Shown here: positions 1 to 6,876 of the stretch, piece after piece
How positions within the stretch are numbered: position 1 is the first letter of the stretch
Layout: every line of letters begins with the position of its first letter
From: Saprospiraceae bacterium
GTDB taxonomy: Bacteria; Bacteroidota; Bacteroidia; Chitinophagales; Saprospiraceae
Reading direction: 5' to 3'
DNA: 36,859 nucleotides
Assembly: GCA_022841345.1 (NCBI GenBank)
Contig: JALHRR010000049.1
Coordinates: 1-36,859 of the forward strand
The notes under the pieces: generated by a model
Databases searched by the model: none
What the model was told of the DNA's origin: nothing
The model's input: only the letters and a program-made list of their open reading frames with translations
Translations under genes and position numbers: made by a program

Positions 1-321
1 TCGCAATCTTGATGTAGAAACTTCAGAGAAATGCAATCCCTGACTTCCTCCTGAAAAAATTACTGTCTCCACATCAACTCCTATGAAGTATATCAACTCA
101 GAGGAATTGCCATGAAGATCACCAATAAAATTACTGCCTGTATAAGTGGAAGGAAAGATAAGAATGGTATCTCCCGGATTTGCCTGCTGAGCTGCCTGAG
201 CGGGAGTTGCATATGGTTTTCCCGGCCCTACCTCCAGTGTCACAGCATAAATATCGGCTGATATTCCTGACAAAATTAGAATCATCAAACAAAAGATCCT
301 GTTCAGTTTTGGGCAAACCAT
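1..321 (-). CDS. Secreted parallel beta-helix protein, N-terminal part (runs off the left edge)
   Basis: An open frame of 107 codons starts at ATG 321-319 and stays open to the window edge, so only the N-terminus is present. Residues 1-26 form a signal peptide: Lys5 and Arg8, a hydrophobic core (IFCLMILILSGIS), and a probable cut after IYA. The mature protein begins with VGPGKPYATPAQAAQQANPG, the usual opening of pectate-lyase-like right-handed beta-helix proteins (G-x-Y at the start of the first coil, then an amphipathic helix A..A...ANPGDTI). The same kind of opening recurs in every module of the giant protein at 10054-28131. The substrate cannot be told from this fragment; it could be a polysaccharide lyase or an adhesin. 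No in-frame ATG was found between the start and position 390 upstream. No Shine-Dalgarno sequence is visible, which is normal for Bacteroidota. Confidence 0.75.
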   Translation of the reverse strand, partial: MVCPKLNRIFCLMILILSGISADIYAVTLEVGPGKPYATPAQAAQQANPGDTILIFPSTYTGSNFIGDLHGNSSELIYFIGVDVETVIFSGGSQGLHFSEVSTSRLR

Positions 322-916
322 ATGTCTTAATTTCAAGTGAGGGAATTGAAATGCTTTTCTTGTATCAATGACCCGATTACATTGATATACGTTGGAAATA
401 CAGATTGAAAATTACAAAATAATATATTAACTCATTTAGGTAGTTCACCAACTTCTCCCTTAATAGCATCAAACATCATCGCTAATTTACTAATAGCGAG
501 GTTCGTGCCTCACTCGCTACCTTCGGTTCGCAAAATCGCTAATTACACTCCACTCTCTACCTCTCAATCTTATTAATCTTTCCTAAAACCGAACTAAACA
601 CTCCCTCTCACACCTCGATTAAACCTTTAACCTATTAACCGATACCTTGCCCTCACACCCCAATCTCCATCAATCTTCCCACACACCCCACCCAACACTC
701 TAACTCACATCTTAATCTCCTTCAATCTTCCCGCACTCCTCACACAACACCTACACTCACACCCCAATCTTATCAATCTTCCCAAACTCTTCACACAACA
801 CCCTAACTCACACCTCAATCTTCATCAATCTTCCCGCACTCCCCACACAACACCTACACTCACACCCCAATCTTATCAATCTTCCCACACTCCCCACACA
901 CCACCCACACTCACAC
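322..916. other. Gene-free spacer with C-rich repeats
   Basis: I see no convincing gene here. From about 540 to 911 the plus strand is rich in C and A and almost lacks G. Positions 497-514 carry a cgaggttcg.gcctcact element that recurs at 6498 and 6557; it sits inside a short hairpin with arms agcgag (495-500) and ctcgct (512-517). The stretch from 606 to 650 resembles 6830-6860 in using repeated cgattaacc words. The tandem array at 654-911 is listed separately. Confidence 0.6.
654..911. repeat. Five tandem C-rich units of 51-52 bp
   Basis: Units lie at 654-705, 706-757, 758-808, 809-860 and 861-911. Each begins cacacc/cacatc, continues with two caatctt-type words, and ends near acact or taact. 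Unit length is 52, 52, 51, 52 and 51 bp. Units 2 and 4 are alike, and units 3 and 5 are alike, which suggests growth by duplication of a two-unit block. The array ends 5 bp before the stop codon of the SET-domain gene (minus strand). The lack of G on one strand over more than 250 bp is striking. There are no unique spacers, so this is not CRISPR. Confidence 0.8.
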
Positions 917-1312
917 TCACGCATCCCTTTCATCAAACCACAATTCCCCAAACTTCCCCGGCTCACCATTATAGTTAATAGTCACCTCCTCCCCTGCATC
1001 TATTTGTCGAATAGCTCTGATTTCAATTGTATCATTATCAAAATCCATGTCATAATTGGCATTGGGAAGTAGCTCATGATTATACAATGATCCATACCCC
1101 AGCGCTATTGCAGCCAGTTCTTCCTGTTCGCCCCACAGAAAGTAATAGTCATGCAAAATGGTTGTATGAATAACAGCCACGTCCTTGTGTGGAATGACAA
1201 TTACCGGACAAATTTCAATTAATTCTCCCGGTTCAATATTTTCAGTTGCCATGATGCCACGCCCCCCTAGTGGACTTGGATAAACGATGATTTTGTGAGA
1301 ACGCTGAAACAT
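917..1312 (-). CDS. Small SET-domain protein (putative protein-lysine methyltransferase)
   Basis: The 131-residue protein is essentially one SET domain. Visible motifs are GGRGIMATENIEPGELI (residues 16-32), the SET-N entry; LGYGSLYNHELLPNANY (71-87), matching the G-x-x-x-x-NH-S/x-x-x-PNA core that binds S-adenosylmethionine; and AGEEVTINY (106-114), matching the conserved GEE-T-x-Y catalytic motif with Tyr114. No pre-SET or post-SET zinc cluster is present, which is usual for compact bacterial SET proteins. The predicted reaction is AdoMet-dependent methylation of a protein lysine; the target is unknown. There is no signal peptide, so it should be cytoplasmic. It stands alone on the minus strand, divergent from the methyltransferase at 1425. 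The stop (TGA) is 5 bp from the tandem repeat array. Confidence 0.8.
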   Translation of the reverse strand: MFQRSHKIIVYPSPLGGRGIMATENIEPGELIEICPVIVIPHKDVAVIHTTILHDYYFLWGEQEELAAIALGYGSLYNHELLPNANYDMDFDNDTIEIRAIRQIDAGEEVTINYNGEPGKFGELWFDERDA

Positions 1313-1424
1313 AAGTTACCGGATTGAATTGTCCGCAAGGTAATGATACTGTCAATATCCGGCAAATCCACTTTGATGAATATAAAAATTCATTATTTTC
1401 GGTCGGATTAATTACTTTGCGTGA

Positions 1425-2075
1425 ATGTCTTTAAGCAGTAAATATCATAATTGCCCGCTTTGCACAGGAGAAAGCAAATTGTTTTTTGAGGACGTGAAGT
1501 TTGTACATTATCAATGTCAGACTTGTCGCTCGGTGTTTTTGGATCCGGAATTAAGATTGAATTCTGAAGAAGAAAAACAGCGATACCTGAATCACAATAA
1601 TGATGTCAATGATATTCGTTACCATCAATTTGTATCCCCAATTACTAATGCAATTCTGAGTGATTTTTCATCAGATTCAACTGGGCTTGATTATGGTGCA
1701 GGAACAGGATCTGCTATTTCAAAAATCCTGACTGACAAGGGTTATACCATAAAACAATATGATCCATTTTTCCATAATCATCCTGAAGTATTACAGGAAA
1801 GTTATGATTACATCGCCTGCTGTGAAGTGATGGAGCATTTCTTTAAGCCAGGACTGGAATTTAAAAGATTACATAGTATTCTAAAACCTGGAGGAAAGCT
1901 ATACTGTATGACTGAATTGTATCATGACAATATTCCATTTAAAGATTGGTATTATAAGAATGATCCAACGCATGTTTTTCTGTATCATGCTGATGCAATA
2001 GCATGGATTCAGAGCAATTTGGGATTCTCAGAATTCAAAATTACAGGTAGGATGCTAACGCTGAGTAAATCCTGA
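1425..2075 (+). CDS. Class I SAM-dependent methyltransferase with N-terminal zinc ribbon
   Basis: This 216-residue protein starts with a CxxC...CxxC zinc ribbon (Cys10, Cys13, Cys31, Cys34). A Methyltransf_23-type Rossmann fold follows: motif I LDYGAGTGS (88-96), the acidic-loop equivalent near YDPFF (112-116), CEVMEHF (133-139) and LKPGGKLY (153-160). This architecture is common among small-molecule, sugar and lipid methyltransferases. The acceptor cannot be deduced. The start at 1425 lies only 5 nt after a TTACTTTG box (1412-1419) that resembles the Bacteroidota -7 element, so the message may be almost leaderless. The 3' end converges on the pseudouridine synthase with a 6-bp gap, and no terminator hairpin fits between them. 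Confidence 0.85.
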   Translation: MSLSSKYHNCPLCTGESKLFFEDVKFVHYQCQTCRSVFLDPELRLNSEEEKQRYLNHNNDVNDIRYHQFVSPITNAILSDFSSDSTGLDYGAGTGSAISKILTDKGYTIKQYDPFFHNHPEVLQESYDYIACCEVMEHFFKPGLEFKRLHSILKPGGKLYCMTELYHDNIPFKDWYYKNDPTHVFLYHADAIAWIQSNLGFSEFKITGRMLTLSKS

Positions 2076-2081
2076 GCGTAC

Positions 2082-2804
2082 TCACTCATCCATTTTCACA
2101 AACCTCCACTGCGACAATTCCCATTCATTGGTTTTAGGTGGATTAGCTGTGATGACCACAGGTTCTTTTTTCACCGGATGCATAAAGCTCATTTCCCGGC
2201 AGTGCAGCGCGATGGATTGATCTGAAACCAGTCTTTGTGATCCATATTTTACATCACCTACAATCGGACAACCAATATGTGCGAGTTGTGCACGGATCTG
2301 GTGAGACCTGCCCGTTTCCAATTCGATTTTTAAAAGATATAATCCTGCAAAATGGCTCATCATAGAATACCGAAGTATAGCTTCCTTGGCCAGTTCTGCA
2401 TGTTTTTTAGGTTTACTATCATATACTCTGGATTTATTGATAGTAGTATCCTTAATCATCCAGTGTGTCAAAGTGTCCTCTTGTTCCGGTGGCAATCTAT
2501 CAGTCAGAGCCCAATATGTTTTTTTGACTGCCCGTTCTTTCAGAAGTTCGTTTAATCTTTCAAGTCCCTTGCTGGTGCGGGCATATACCACTACCCCACT
2601 CACCGGACGATCCAACCTGTGGGCTACTCCCAGAAAAACATCTCCGGGTTTGTTATATCTCAGTTTGATATAAGCTTTGACATCATCCGATAAAACCGGA
2701 GCATCCGATCCGTCACCATGAACCAAAGGTCCTGGCGGTTTATTGACTGCTATATAGTGATTGTCCTCATGAATGACCTGCAGGGCAAATGATGGTTTTG
2801 ACAT
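2082..2804 (-). CDS. RluA-family pseudouridine synthase
   Basis: The 240-residue protein carries the RluA family signature: NKPPGPLVHGDG (21-32), the catalytic motif HRLDRPVSG (62-70) with Asp65 as nucleophile, and the C-terminal GRSHQIRAQLAHIGCPIVGD block. It isomerises a specific uridine in rRNA or tRNA to pseudouridine in the cytoplasm. It lacks an N-terminal S4 domain, so it is closer in layout to RluA/TruC than to RluD or RluC; the exact target site cannot be assigned from sequence alone. A perfect TATCTTTG promoter -7 box lies 72 bp upstream on the minus strand (2876-2883). The gene converges on the methyltransferase at 1425-2075. Confidence 0.9.
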   Translation of the reverse strand: MSKPSFALQVIHEDNHYIAVNKPPGPLVHGDGSDAPVLSDDVKAYIKLRYNKPGDVFLGVAHRLDRPVSGVVVYARTSKGLERLNELLKERAVKKTYWALTDRLPPEQEDTLTHWMIKDTTINKSRVYDSKPKKHAELAKEAILRYSMMSHFAGLYLLKIELETGRSHQIRAQLAHIGCPIVGDVKYGSQRLVSDQSIALHCREMSFMHPVKKEPVVITANPPKTNEWELSQWRFVKMDE

Positions 2805-2875
2805 CTGATTGTATCTTTAATGCGAAATAAGTAAACCAATCCAATCCGGAAGAGGTTCTTTGTGTGATAATCGCG

Positions 2876-2883
2876 CAAAGATA
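2876..2883 (-). promoter_or_regulatory. Bacteroidota -7 promoter box for the pseudouridine synthase
   Basis: The minus strand reads TATCTTTG, an exact match to the Bacteroidota TAnnTTTG element, in the divergent gap between the RluA-type gene and mqnD. I did not find a clean -33 TTG at the usual spacing, so the call rests on the -7 box alone. Confidence 0.5.
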
Positions 2884-2913
2884 AAGATCCTGAACTGAAG
2901 TAACCTACATAAT

Positions 2914-3744
2914 ATGGAATTGAGCATCGGTATCTCGCCCTGTCCCAATGATACCTTCATTTTTGAAGCCCTGATGAGTCAAAAACTGACCGATCATGAA
3001 ATTACTTTCAGATTCGTACTGGAAGATGTGGAAACACTGAATGAAATGGCTTTGCGGGCTGAACTTGACATCACCAAACTTAGTTTTCGGGCCTACTTTG
3101 AAGTGATGCAGGATTATATCATCATGAACAGCGGCAGTGCTTTGGGTTTCGGATGTGGGCCTTTACTGATTTCCAAATCACCCATGACTTTACAGGATTT
3201 GGCAGGAAAGAAAATTGCAGTGCCCGGCAGATGGACTACGGCCAATTTCTTATTGGACTTTGCATTGAAAGCATCCATGGATAAAGCTTTCATGATCTTT
3301 TCTGAAATTGAGAACGCAGTTGTAACTGGAAGCTGCGATGCAGGTGTAATCATCCATGAAAACCGGTTTACTTATCAGGATAAAGGATTGCATCTTGTAC
3401 AAGATCTGGGTCAGTTTTGGGAGAATAAAACAAATAGTCCTATACCGCTGGGTGGAATAGCAATTAAGAGAAATATCTCAATGGATATTCAGAAAAAGGT
3501 CGATAATTTAATCAGAAGGAGTCTGCAAATGGCATTTGATCATCCTGAAGCTGCCATGCCACTCGTGAGTCAATATTCTCAGGAAATGTCAATCGAAGTA
3601 ATGAAATCACATATACAATTGTACGTCAATGAGTTCTCCCTGGACCTGGGCAATACTGGAAGAGACGCCATTCAATATATGGCCTCACAAATGCCTGTAT
3701 CTGCCAAACAAAGTAAAGACTTAGCGCTTATTCTCCCAAATTAA
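2914..3744 (+). CDS. mqnD: 1,4-dihydroxy-6-naphthoate synthase (futalosine menaquinone pathway)
   Basis: The 276-residue protein begins with GISPCPNDTFIFEAL (6-20), the hallmark N-terminus of MqnD, followed by a periplasmic-binding-protein-like fold of two lobes. MqnD converts cyclic dehypoxanthine futalosine to 1,4-dihydroxy-6-naphthoate, a late step of the alternative (futalosine) menaquinone route. The length fits the family (about 270-290). No signal peptide is present, so it is cytoplasmic. MqnA is a homologue, but the SPCPNDTF motif and the length favour MqnD. No other mqn gene is in the window. The call implies that the host makes menaquinone by the futalosine route rather than the classical Men route, as many Bacteroidota outside Bacteroidales and Flavobacteriales do. 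Confidence 0.9.
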   Translation: MELSIGISPCPNDTFIFEALMSQKLTDHEITFRFVLEDVETLNEMALRAELDITKLSFRAYFEVMQDYIIMNSGSALGFGCGPLLISKSPMTLQDLAGKKIAVPGRWTTANFLLDFALKASMDKAFMIFSEIENAVVTGSCDAGVIIHENRFTYQDKGLHLVQDLGQFWENKTNSPIPLGGIAIKRNISMDIQKKVDNLIRRSLQMAFDHPEAAMPLVSQYSQEMSIEVMKSHIQLYVNEFSLDLGNTGRDAIQYMASQMPVSAKQSKDLALILPN

Positions 3745-3924
3745 GTTTGTAATACTATTGATTAAAATGTATCATCAAAACAGTGACATTTTCATGCCAA
3801 ATCACTTGACGAAAATAACTTATTCGTAAATAGTGCAAATTTATTTGATTACACATTGCGAAAAGTTGTAATATGTTCTAATTTTACGTCCGGTAAGTTT
3901 TGGTTAATAATTCATATATGGTTT

Positions 3925-3956
3925 TGCTCGTGAAAAGTCACGAGCATTTCTTTTTT
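3925..3956 (+). terminator. Rho-independent terminator upstream of ald
   Basis: A perfect 9-bp stem (tgctcgtga 3925-3933 with tcacgagca 3938-3946) closes a 4-nt aaag loop and is followed by tttcttttttaa. It lies 180 bp after mqnD and before the ald promoter. It may end a long mqnD message or a short transcript starting in this gap. The rest of the 308-bp gap between mqnD and ald shows only the ald promoter. Confidence 0.75.
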
Positions 3957-3979
3957 AAGGAAGCATGTACTCCTGTTCC

Positions 3980-4009
3980 TTTGAGAATGCAAACAAATAG
4001 CTACATTTG
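3980..4009 (+). promoter_or_regulatory. Bacteroidota-type promoter for ald
   Basis: TTTG (3980-3983), 18 bp, then TACATTTG (4002-4009) match the -33 TTG and -7 TAnnTTTG consensus of Bacteroidota primary-sigma promoters. The predicted transcript start, near 4016, gives a leader of about 37 nt before the ald ATG. Confidence 0.65.
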
Positions 4010-4052
4010 CACTGCAAAAAAGCATGTTTCATTACATTCAAAATCATAAAAT

Positions 4053-5165
4053 ATGATCATAGGAGTTCCTAAAGAAATCAAAACCAATGAAAATCGGGTA
4101 GCAGTCACTCCGGGTGGAGTACTGGAATTTACAAAATATGGCCACAAAGTATATGTGCAGTCCACTGCCGGAGAAGGATCCGGCTTTATAGATGAAGAAT
4201 ATGTATCAGCAGGTGCGACCATCCTCGCGACAATCGAAGAAGTCTATGCCATCGCTGACATGATCGTCAAAGTCAAGGAGCCAATAGAGACAGAATACAG
4301 TCTCATCAAAGAAAATCAATTACTATTTACTTATTTCCACTTTGCATCTTACGAGCCGCTTACCATTGCAATGATTGAGCGCAAAGCTGTATGTCTTGCT
4401 TACGAAACAGTCGAAATGCCGGACAGATCGCTTCCATTACTGGTCCCGATGTCTGAAGTTGCAGGTCGTATGGCAGTGCAACAGGGTGCTAAATACCTTG
4501 AAAAACCCATTAAGGGAAGAGGTGTACTTTTGGGTGGTGTCCCGGGTGTTCAGCCGGGCAAGGTATTGATTCTGGGAGGAGGTATTGTTGGAACTCAGGC
4601 AGCTAAAATGGCCGCCGGTCTTGGTGCTACTGTGACGATTATGGATATAAGCCTTAACCGCCTGAGATATTTATCGGATATTATGCCGGCCAATGTAACT
4701 ACTATGTTTTCAAGTGAGTATAATATCAGAAAGGCAATCAAAGACCACGACCTGATTGTGGGCGCAGTTTTGATACCTGGTGCGAAAGCTCCTCATTTGA
4801 TTACAAGAGATATGCTCAGAGATATGAGACCGGGTACTGTTGTAGTAGATGTAGCTGTCGATCAGGGAGGTTGTATCGAGACATGTCGTCCTACAACTCA
4901 TGAGAATCCAACATACATCATCGATGATGTGGTTCACTATTGTGTAGCAAATATGCCGGGAGCCGTACCATATACTTCCACACTTGCATTGACCAATGCA
5001 ACATTGCCATATGCTATTCGTCTGGCAAACAAAGGCTGGAAACAAGCTTGCATAGAAAAACCGGAATTGAAATACGGTTTGAATATTGTCAATGGAAAAG
5101 TGGTGTATCAGGGAGTTGCAGAAGCATTTAATTTGCCTTATGAATCTGTAGACTCTTTATTCTGA
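4053..5165 (+). CDS. ald: Alanine dehydrogenase
   Basis: The 370-residue enzyme catalyses reversible NAD-dependent oxidative deamination of L-alanine to pyruvate and ammonia (EC 1.4.1.1). It starts MIIGVPKEIKTNENRVAVTP, typical of Ald. The residues known from Mycobacterium tuberculosis Ald fall at the same numbers here: Arg15, Lys75 (VKVKEP), His96 (YFHFAS) and Asp270 (DVAVDQGG). The NAD-binding glycine motif GGGIVG is at 175-180. Length matches the family (about 370), so the gene looks intact. It has its own promoter (3980-4009) and its own terminator (5201-5230), suggesting a single-gene unit. Cytoplasmic, central nitrogen and carbon metabolism. Confidence 0.95.
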   Translation: MIIGVPKEIKTNENRVAVTPGGVLEFTKYGHKVYVQSTAGEGSGFIDEEYVSAGATILATIEEVYAIADMIVKVKEPIETEYSLIKENQLLFTYFHFASYEPLTIAMIERKAVCLAYETVEMPDRSLPLLVPMSEVAGRMAVQQGAKYLEKPIKGRGVLLGGVPGVQPGKVLILGGGIVGTQAAKMAAGLGATVTIMDISLNRLRYLSDIMPANVTTMFSSEYNIRKAIKDHDLIVGAVLIPGAKAPHLITRDMLRDMRPGTVVVDVAVDQGGCIETCRPTTHENPTYIIDDVVHYCVANMPGAVPYTSTLALTNATLPYAIRLANKGWKQACIEKPELKYGLNIVNGKVVYQGVAEAFNLPYESVDSLF

Positions 5166-5200
5166 TTTTATTCAGAGATAAAAATTTAGAAATTATAGAA

Positions 5201-5230
5201 AGCGTCATCGATAATCGGTGGCGCTTTTTT
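5201..5230 (+). terminator. Rho-independent terminator of ald
   Basis: An 11-bp stem with two G-U pairs (agcgtcatcga 5201-5211 with tcggtggcgct 5215-5225) and a taa loop is followed by a run of T. It begins 36 bp after the ald stop codon. Confidence 0.8.
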
Positions 5231-5240
5231 ATTTTCAGTT

Positions 5241-5248
5241 TACATTTG
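5241..5248 (+). promoter_or_regulatory. Possible -7 promoter box for the LuxR-type gene
   Basis: TACATTTG fits TAnnTTTG and lies 49 bp before the ATG at 5297, just after the ald terminator. No -33 TTG is seen at the usual spacing. Confidence 0.4.
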
Positions 5249-5296
5249 TAAGAGAAATTTTTATCTATTTCAATTGTAAAATGCATTTTTTGCAGC

Positions 5297-5776
5297 ATGG
5301 GATCAGATTCGAACAGATTTGTACAATTCATCAAAAATCCATCCTTCATATTTGCAGGGCTGCTTGGCATTCTCCTGGTCATTCTTAAACAAATAGAATA
5401 CGCTTATATATTTCATCAGGGAGAACCCGGTCTAATTCTTGGTGGTCTTGCTTTCATTTTCCTTTGTTTGGGGCTATTATTGTATCATTACCTGAAACCC
5501 TCACTTAAAAAGGAAATACAAGTTATCATAGTGAATGAAGATGTTGCAGGCTCAACTATTCCAAAAAAAATCTACTCAGGTCCTGAGTTAAGTGAAAGGG
5601 AAAAAGAAATACTTGCTTTAATTGCTGATGGTCATTCCAATCAGGAAATTTCCCGCACATTATTTATTTCAGTTCCGACGGTCAAAACCCATATTTCCAA
5701 TTTGTATCAAAAATTGGATGTTAATAGCAGGACAAAAGCCATTCTTAAAGCCCGAGAATTCAGTCTAATCGGATAA
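5297..5776 (+). CDS. Membrane-anchored LuxR-type HTH regulator
   Basis: The 159-residue protein has two hydrophobic segments (about 15-31 and 45-66), a linker, and a C-terminal GerE/LuxR helix-turn-helix (about 97-155). The HTH shows the canonical LSEREKEILALIADGHSNQE start and the VPTVKTHISNLYQKLDV recognition-helix region (126-142). There is no REC, PAS or autoinducer domain. A DNA-binding domain tethered to the inner membrane by two helices is an unusual but recurring Bacteroidota arrangement. It is followed 97 bp later by a DUF4199 membrane protein on the same strand, a pairing I recognise from other Bacteroidota, so the two may work together. The signal sensed and the target genes are unknown. 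Confidence 0.85.
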   Translation: MGSDSNRFVQFIKNPSFIFAGLLGILLVILKQIEYAYIFHQGEPGLILGGLAFIFLCLGLLLYHYLKPSLKKEIQVIIVNEDVAGSTIPKKIYSGPELSEREKEILALIADGHSNQEISRTLFISVPTVKTHISNLYQKLDVNSRTKAILKAREFSLIG

Positions 5777-5873
5777 ATGCTCTGATATTAAAGCTGTATT
5801 TTCAAAATCATACTTAAGTATGACCGCAATATCAAGCCATAGTCCTTAATTCGCAGCATAAAAATCAATTAAA

Positions 5874-6395
5874 ATGAAAAAACAAATCTGGACTTTTGGC
5901 ATTGGTATTGGGGTATCTGTGGCCTTGCTTATGTATCTCTCATTTGCGCTGTGGATGGGAGAAAACCCTGACTACAGTATGGGTGAGATTGCAGGCTATG
6001 CCTCTATGCTACTGTCTTTTTCGTTGCTGTTCATCGGTGTGAAGCAATACAGAGACAAAAATTTGGGAGGCTATATCAGCTTCAAAAAGGCATTTCTCAT
6101 GGGACTTCTAATGACATTAATTGCCTCAGCCATTTATGTCATTGGCTGGATGATTTACAGCAATTATAATATGACTGACTTCATGGACCAGTATACCAAC
6201 AATATGCTGGAAAATATGGCAAAAGAAGGTGCAAGTACCGCAGAAATAGAAGCTAAAAAAGATGAAATGGCATACTATGCAGAATTGTATAAAAATCCAT
6301 TCTGGAAAGCGGTCATGACCTTTATGGAGATTTTTCCTGTAGGATTACTGGTGAGCCTGATCAGTGCGTTGATTCTTAAGAGGAAAGTCCGGTAA
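5874..6395 (+). CDS. DUF4199-family membrane protein
   Basis: The 173-residue protein has four predicted transmembrane helices (about 7-28, 38-56, 74-95 and 146-168). The sequence fits the DUF4199 family, including the GGYISFKKAF segment (63-72) between helices 2 and 3 and a charged soluble stretch before helix 4. Its function is not known. It is the probable partner of the LuxR-type regulator immediately upstream; the regulator's two helices and this protein could form a membrane signalling unit, which is inference from neighbourhood. After the stop the sequence turns into dispersed repeats. Confidence 0.75.
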   Translation: MKKQIWTFGIGIGVSVALLMYLSFALWMGENPDYSMGEIAGYASMLLSFSLLFIGVKQYRDKNLGGYISFKKAFLMGLLMTLIASAIYVIGWMIYSNYNMTDFMDQYTNNMLENMAKEGASTAEIEAKKDEMAYYAELYKNPFWKAVMTFMEIFPVGLLVSLISALILKRKVR

Positions 6396-6876
6396 TTGTT
6401 GGAAATGGAAAGGTTCTCCAGGCTTTTTGTGGTACTCATAACCAGATTCAATCCCTGGACGGTGACATCTTGCAGCGCTGCGCTCACAAGGTGAGGTCGA
6501 GGTTCGCTTCACTCACAGCGCCCCAGGCATCCTTTGCCTACGACAAATGGTGAGGTCGAGGTTCGTTCCTCACTGCGCCCCAGGCATCCCCTAAATAAAT
6601 TGACTGCTACACAGCCAATTTATTTAGGAGGTGACAGCTGGCACTCAATACAGGCAGGCAGATTATATACAATATATCTTATGTCTTCTTCCTGGCTATT
6701 CCTACTTCCTGGCTTTAACGATGCTATTTTCCGGCTGTACCCGGCTGTTAAACTGTTAAACTGGCTGTTACCGCCTCAACCTCTCAACGCCTTAACGAAA
6801 CACACCCCAAACCCACACCCCAAACTCACTCTTCGATTAACCGATTAACCCAATAAACGAGGCTGTTACCCGGCTG
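6396..6876. repeat. Gene-free repeat region with dispersed elements
   Basis: No gene is supported here. The region holds a direct repeat (6490-6532 and 6549-6589, offset 59 bp) built on ggtgaggtcgaggttcg and ending ccccaggcatcc. An inverted repeat follows (6590-6628), then a 35-bp stretch (6630-6664) that matches 36535-36569 at most positions. From about 6700 to 6876 the word ggctgtta and similar (ccggctgt, ctggctgtta) recurs, next to a G-poor stretch (6770-6850) like the one at 606-911. The core cgaggttcg..cctcact also appears at 497-514. It looks like an insertion-prone spacer filled with a family of non-coding repeats. Confidence 0.65.
6590..6628. repeat. Perfect 13-bp inverted repeat
   Basis: Arms cctaaataaattg (6590-6602) and caatttatttagg (6616-6628) are exact reverse complements around a 13-nt centre. 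It sits at the junction of two dispersed repeat types. It has no T-run on either side and is not placed after a gene end, so a terminator role is unlikely. It may be the end-to-end termini of a tiny mobile element or a structured RNA. Confidence 0.75.

Noticed and set aside
131-316. A 61-residue minus-strand reading frame
   Set aside because: The frame starting at 321 gives a signal peptide and a beta-helix opening and stays open to the edge, so it is the real one.
654-911. CRISPR array
   Set aside because: The units are contiguous similar copies with no unique spacers of constant length, and no cas gene is nearby.
6534-6848. A 104-residue plus-strand reading frame
   Set aside because: It runs through the direct repeats, the inverted repeat and the G-poor stretch, and its translation has no domain character.
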